A DNA stretch of 7,628 nucleotides from a bacterium (GTDB lineage Bacteria; Zixibacteria; MSB-5A5; GN15; FEB-12). Under the pieces are notes generated by a model. The model worked only from the letters and a program-made list of their open reading frames with translations, was not told where the DNA came from and did not search any database. Positions 5,882-7,628 of this stretch are shown here, in pieces. Within the stretch, counting starts at the first letter, position 1. Each line of letters opens with the position of its first letter. The position numbers and the translations under genes were made by a program. The stretch lies in contig DAOWIM010000068.1 of NCBI GenBank assembly GCA_030640905.1, forward strand, positions 1 through 7,628. The letters are read 5' to 3'.

Positions 5882-6868
5882 CTAAAGCATCATTTTGATC
5901 ATGTCTACCATTCTACTGGAGAATCCCCATTCATTATCATACCAGCCAAAGACTTTGACGAAATTGCCCTGCGTCATGGTCATCAGCGAATCGAAAACTG
6001 AGCCTGCCGGATTGCCGATAACGTCAACCGACACGATTGGATCTTCACAGTACTCAAAAGTCATGGAGAGTGGTTTTTGGGCGGCAGCTTTCTTCATTGC
6101 CGCATTGATCTCTTCGGCAGTGGTTTCCTTTTCAAGGATAACCGCCAGATCGACCATGGAAGCATCAATAGTCGGGACCCGGATCGCGCAGCCATCCATC
6201 TTACCCTTGAGAGCCGGGAACACTTCGGCGATCGCCTTGGCCGCGCCGGTCGTAGTTGGAATCATCGAGACAGCAGCAGCGCGGGCGCGACGAAGATCGG
6301 TGTGCGGGAAGTCGAGGATACGTTGATCGTTAGTGTAGGAGTGAATGGTCGTCATGAAGCCTTTAACGATTCCGAAGTTCTCCATCAGCACTTTGGCCAT
6401 AGGGGCCAGGCAGTTGGTCGTGCATGAACCGATTGAGATAATATCGTGTTTTGCCTTATCGTACTCATCGGCGTTGATGCCGGGAATGAACGTTCCGTCA
6501 TGACCCTTAGCCGGCGCGGAGATGAGCACCTTCTTGGCGCCCGCCTTGATATAGGCCATCGCCTGATCTTTTGAACGGAATCTTCCGGTGCATTCCAGCG
6601 CCACATCGACACCAAGATTGCCCCAGGGTAGTTTGCTCGGGTCTTTCTCGGCTGTGATCGGGATACTCTTGCCGTCCACAATCAGGTTGTTCCCTTCGCA
6701 ACTCACCTCTCCGGGATAGCGACCATGAATCGAATCATACTTGAGAAGGTAGGCCAATGTTTTGGCATCGGTCAGATCGTTGATGGCGACAAATTCGAGA
6801 TCAGTGTCGCGGGCGGCTTTGAAAACCAACCGGCCAATTCGTCCAAATCCATTTATTGCAACTTTCAT
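5882..6868 (-). CDS. gap: Glyceraldehyde-3-phosphate dehydrogenase, type I
   Basis: Oxidises and phosphorylates glyceraldehyde-3-phosphate to 1,3-bisphosphoglycerate, reducing NAD+. The 328-aa product has the Rossmann start INGFGRIGR (5-13) and the VAINDLTD strand whose Asp31 favours NAD over NADP; Pro188 also fits NAD specificity. Catalytic Cys149 sits in SCTTNCLAP and its partner is His176 (TTIHSYTN). DLRRARAAA (191-199), PTTTGAAKA (204-212) and the C-terminal WYDNEWGFSSRM are also present. The residues before the cysteine are SIGS instead of the usual SNAS. The ATG at 6868 has GGAGG 9 nt upstream and overlaps the stop codon of the preceding membrane-protein gene by 4 nt. Its role as the main glycolytic enzyme is supported by the pgk and tpiA genes behind it. 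Confidence 0.98.
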   Translation of the reverse strand: MKVAINGFGRIGRLVFKAARDTDLEFVAINDLTDAKTLAYLLKYDSIHGRYPGEVSCEGNNLIVDGKSIPITAEKDPSKLPWGNLGVDVALECTGRFRSKDQAMAYIKAGAKKVLISAPAKGHDGTFIPGINADEYDKAKHDIISIGSCTTNCLAPMAKVLMENFGIVKGFMTTIHSYTNDQRILDFPHTDLRRARAAAVSMIPTTTGAAKAIAEVFPALKGKMDGCAIRVPTIDASMVDLAVILEKETTAEEINAAMKKAAAQKPLSMTFEYCEDPIVSVDVIGNPAGSVFDSLMTMTQGNFVKVFGWYDNEWGFSSRMVDMIKMML

Positions 6869-7593
6869 CTTCTTGATCCTCCGTGATGTCTTTTATCCTT
6901 ATTGCCATTTTTCACTGAAGAATATAGATATTTAATTCCGACCGCAACCGTAAATGCCGAGTAATCGGATGCGGAAACAAGACTCTTGGAAAACTCTATT
7001 GGCATGTACCGAGTACTCAACTCCAGGCCTATTGTGCTGCTGATTGGCCAGTCAACACCTCCGCCGATACTGTATCCAATCTTGGTGGCCGACTCTTCGG
7101 CAAATTCGGAATAGTAGAATGCGGTTGTTATCTGAACGTTGCGGCGCCCATAGAAAACTCCACCGGCAGCCGATACGTATGGTTGCAGTTTCAGGTTCAT
7201 TCCTGAGAGAGGGTAGAGTTTGATCCCGGCCATGATAGGATAGACCATCAGGTTGCCGATATCGGTATTGGTGCCTTCGTTGATAGTGACCGATCCCCTG
7301 TTGACCATCCCAAATGATATTTCCCCCATGACAGGCCGCAACAACCGGAACGCGGCATACCCTTCAAAATAGAAGCTGCCCGAGCCAATCGTGGTCTTGA
7401 ACGATGATGTCCCCGCCGTACCACTTTCTGGTGGCGTGTCGCCAAGATTGCTCCAGGCACCCAGCCGGATGCCGACCTGATGTTTGTGAAAGAACGATTC
7501 GCCGGGGGAGAGGGGAGCCTCATCCGCCGCCATTCCGCTCTGTCCGGTCAGCAAGGCAAGCACAACCAGCGGAGCTAGTACTCTCTTAACCAA
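6865..7593 (-). CDS. Outer-membrane beta-barrel-like protein, function unknown
   Basis: A 242-aa exported protein. Residues 1-22 are a signal peptide (MVKR, hydrophobic core LAPLVVLALL, cut near GMA-A). The rest alternates polar and hydrophobic residues with many Gly and aromatic residues, as in small 8-stranded outer-membrane barrels of the OmpW/OmpX/outer_membrane-beta-brl type. Examples are HQVGIRLGAWSNL, GSFYFEGYAAFRLL, LQPYVSAAGGVFYGR, KIGYSIGGGVDWPI, IGLELSTRYMPIEF and FTVAVGIKYLYSS. I cannot assign a family or substrate. After the last strand (about Tyr224) comes a basic tail ending GGSRR, and the GGAGGATCAAGAAG encoding it carries the gap ribosome site. The start is TTG at 7593: an in-frame TAG lies upstream with no ATG between, and AGAGG sits 6 nt before. 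It overlaps gap by 4 nt, so it appears to be the first visible gene of the glycolytic operon. Confidence 0.72.
   Translation of the reverse strand: MVKRVLAPLVVLALLTGQSGMAADEAPLSPGESFFHKHQVGIRLGAWSNLGDTPPESGTAGTSSFKTTIGSGSFYFEGYAAFRLLRPVMGEISFGMVNRGSVTINEGTNTDIGNLMVYPIMAGIKLYPLSGMNLKLQPYVSAAGGVFYGRRNVQITTAFYYSEFAEESATKIGYSIGGGVDWPISSTIGLELSTRYMPIEFSKSLVSASDYSAFTVAVGIKYLYSSVKNGNKDKRHHGGSRR
6878..6882 (-). promoter_or_regulatory. gap ribosome binding site inside the upstream gene
   Basis: GGAGG on the - strand lies 9 nt before the gap ATG and within the last codons of the membrane-protein gene, whose TGA overlaps the ATG as ATGA. This arrangement favours termination-reinitiation coupling. Confidence 0.8.
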
Positions 7594-7599
7594 AAAACA

Positions 7600-7604
7600 C
7601 CTCT
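7600..7604 (-). promoter_or_regulatory. Shine-Dalgarno site supporting a TTG start
   Basis: AGAGG on the - strand lies 6 nt before the TTG at 7593. With the in-frame TAG just upstream (on the - strand, before the AGAGG) it defines the start of the barrel-like gene. The operon promoter must lie near or beyond the window edge, because only 35 nt remain and no clear -35/-10 pair is visible in them. Confidence 0.6.
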
Positions 7605-7628
7605 GCTATCTGATAGAATTCTTTGTCG

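Noticed and set aside
7606..7616. CTATC-T-GATAG inverted repeat near the right edge as an operator
   Set aside because: Arms are only 5 bp, the promoter is not visible, and the window ends 12 nt later, so it cannot be distinguished from chance.

Overview
The window looks like chromosomal sequence from an uncultured Gram-negative (diderm) bacterium. Three things point that way: a secreted beta-helix protein with dockerin-like calcium repeats, a probable outer-membrane beta-barrel protein, and a SecG-type Sec export subunit. The 'RGNANGDD...VNVSDVTYLVEYLF' style of repeat next to a Cys-Cys-Trp motif, attached to a beta-helix, resembles proteins I associate with FCB-group candidate phyla such as Zixibacteria. 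That placement is inferred from style, not shown by a marker gene.

The layout is two convergent transcription units. On the + strand, bases 1-310 are non-coding. They hold a patch dense in palindromes (about 94-190), a plausible sigma-70-type promoter (TTGACA at 220-225, TATCTT at 242-247) and a short leader. One large gene follows (311-3262, 983 aa). It encodes an exported right-handed parallel beta-helix protein with a cysteine at the same place in most coils, then an unnamed beta-rich domain, two near-identical dockerin-like repeats and a cysteine-rich C-terminal domain. A strong hairpin at 3291-3320 ends the opposing unit and probably also this one.

On the - strand, reading from the right edge, five protein genes and a tRNA are packed like an operon: an outer-membrane beta-barrel-like protein (7593-6865), gap (6868-5882), pgk (5862-4648), tpiA (4646-3897), secG (3881-3441) and tRNA-Leu(GAG) (3416-3335), then the terminator. 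The gaps are -4, 19, 1, 15 and 24 nt, so co-transcription and translational coupling are likely. The three enzymes form the lower-glycolysis/gluconeogenesis module that interconverts DHAP, GAP, 1,3-bisphosphoglycerate and 3-phosphoglycerate. secG followed by tRNA-Leu(GAG) repeats the secG-leuU neighbourhood of proteobacteria. secG and the barrel gene both appear to start with TTG behind good Shine-Dalgarno sequences.

I see no mobile element, CRISPR array, toxin-antitoxin pair or defence system. The glycolytic half is ordinary. The parts most worth a second look are the cysteine ladder, the internal tandem repeats and the modified dockerin loops of the beta-helix protein, the palindromic patch upstream of it, and the membrane protein whose stop codon overlaps the gap start.
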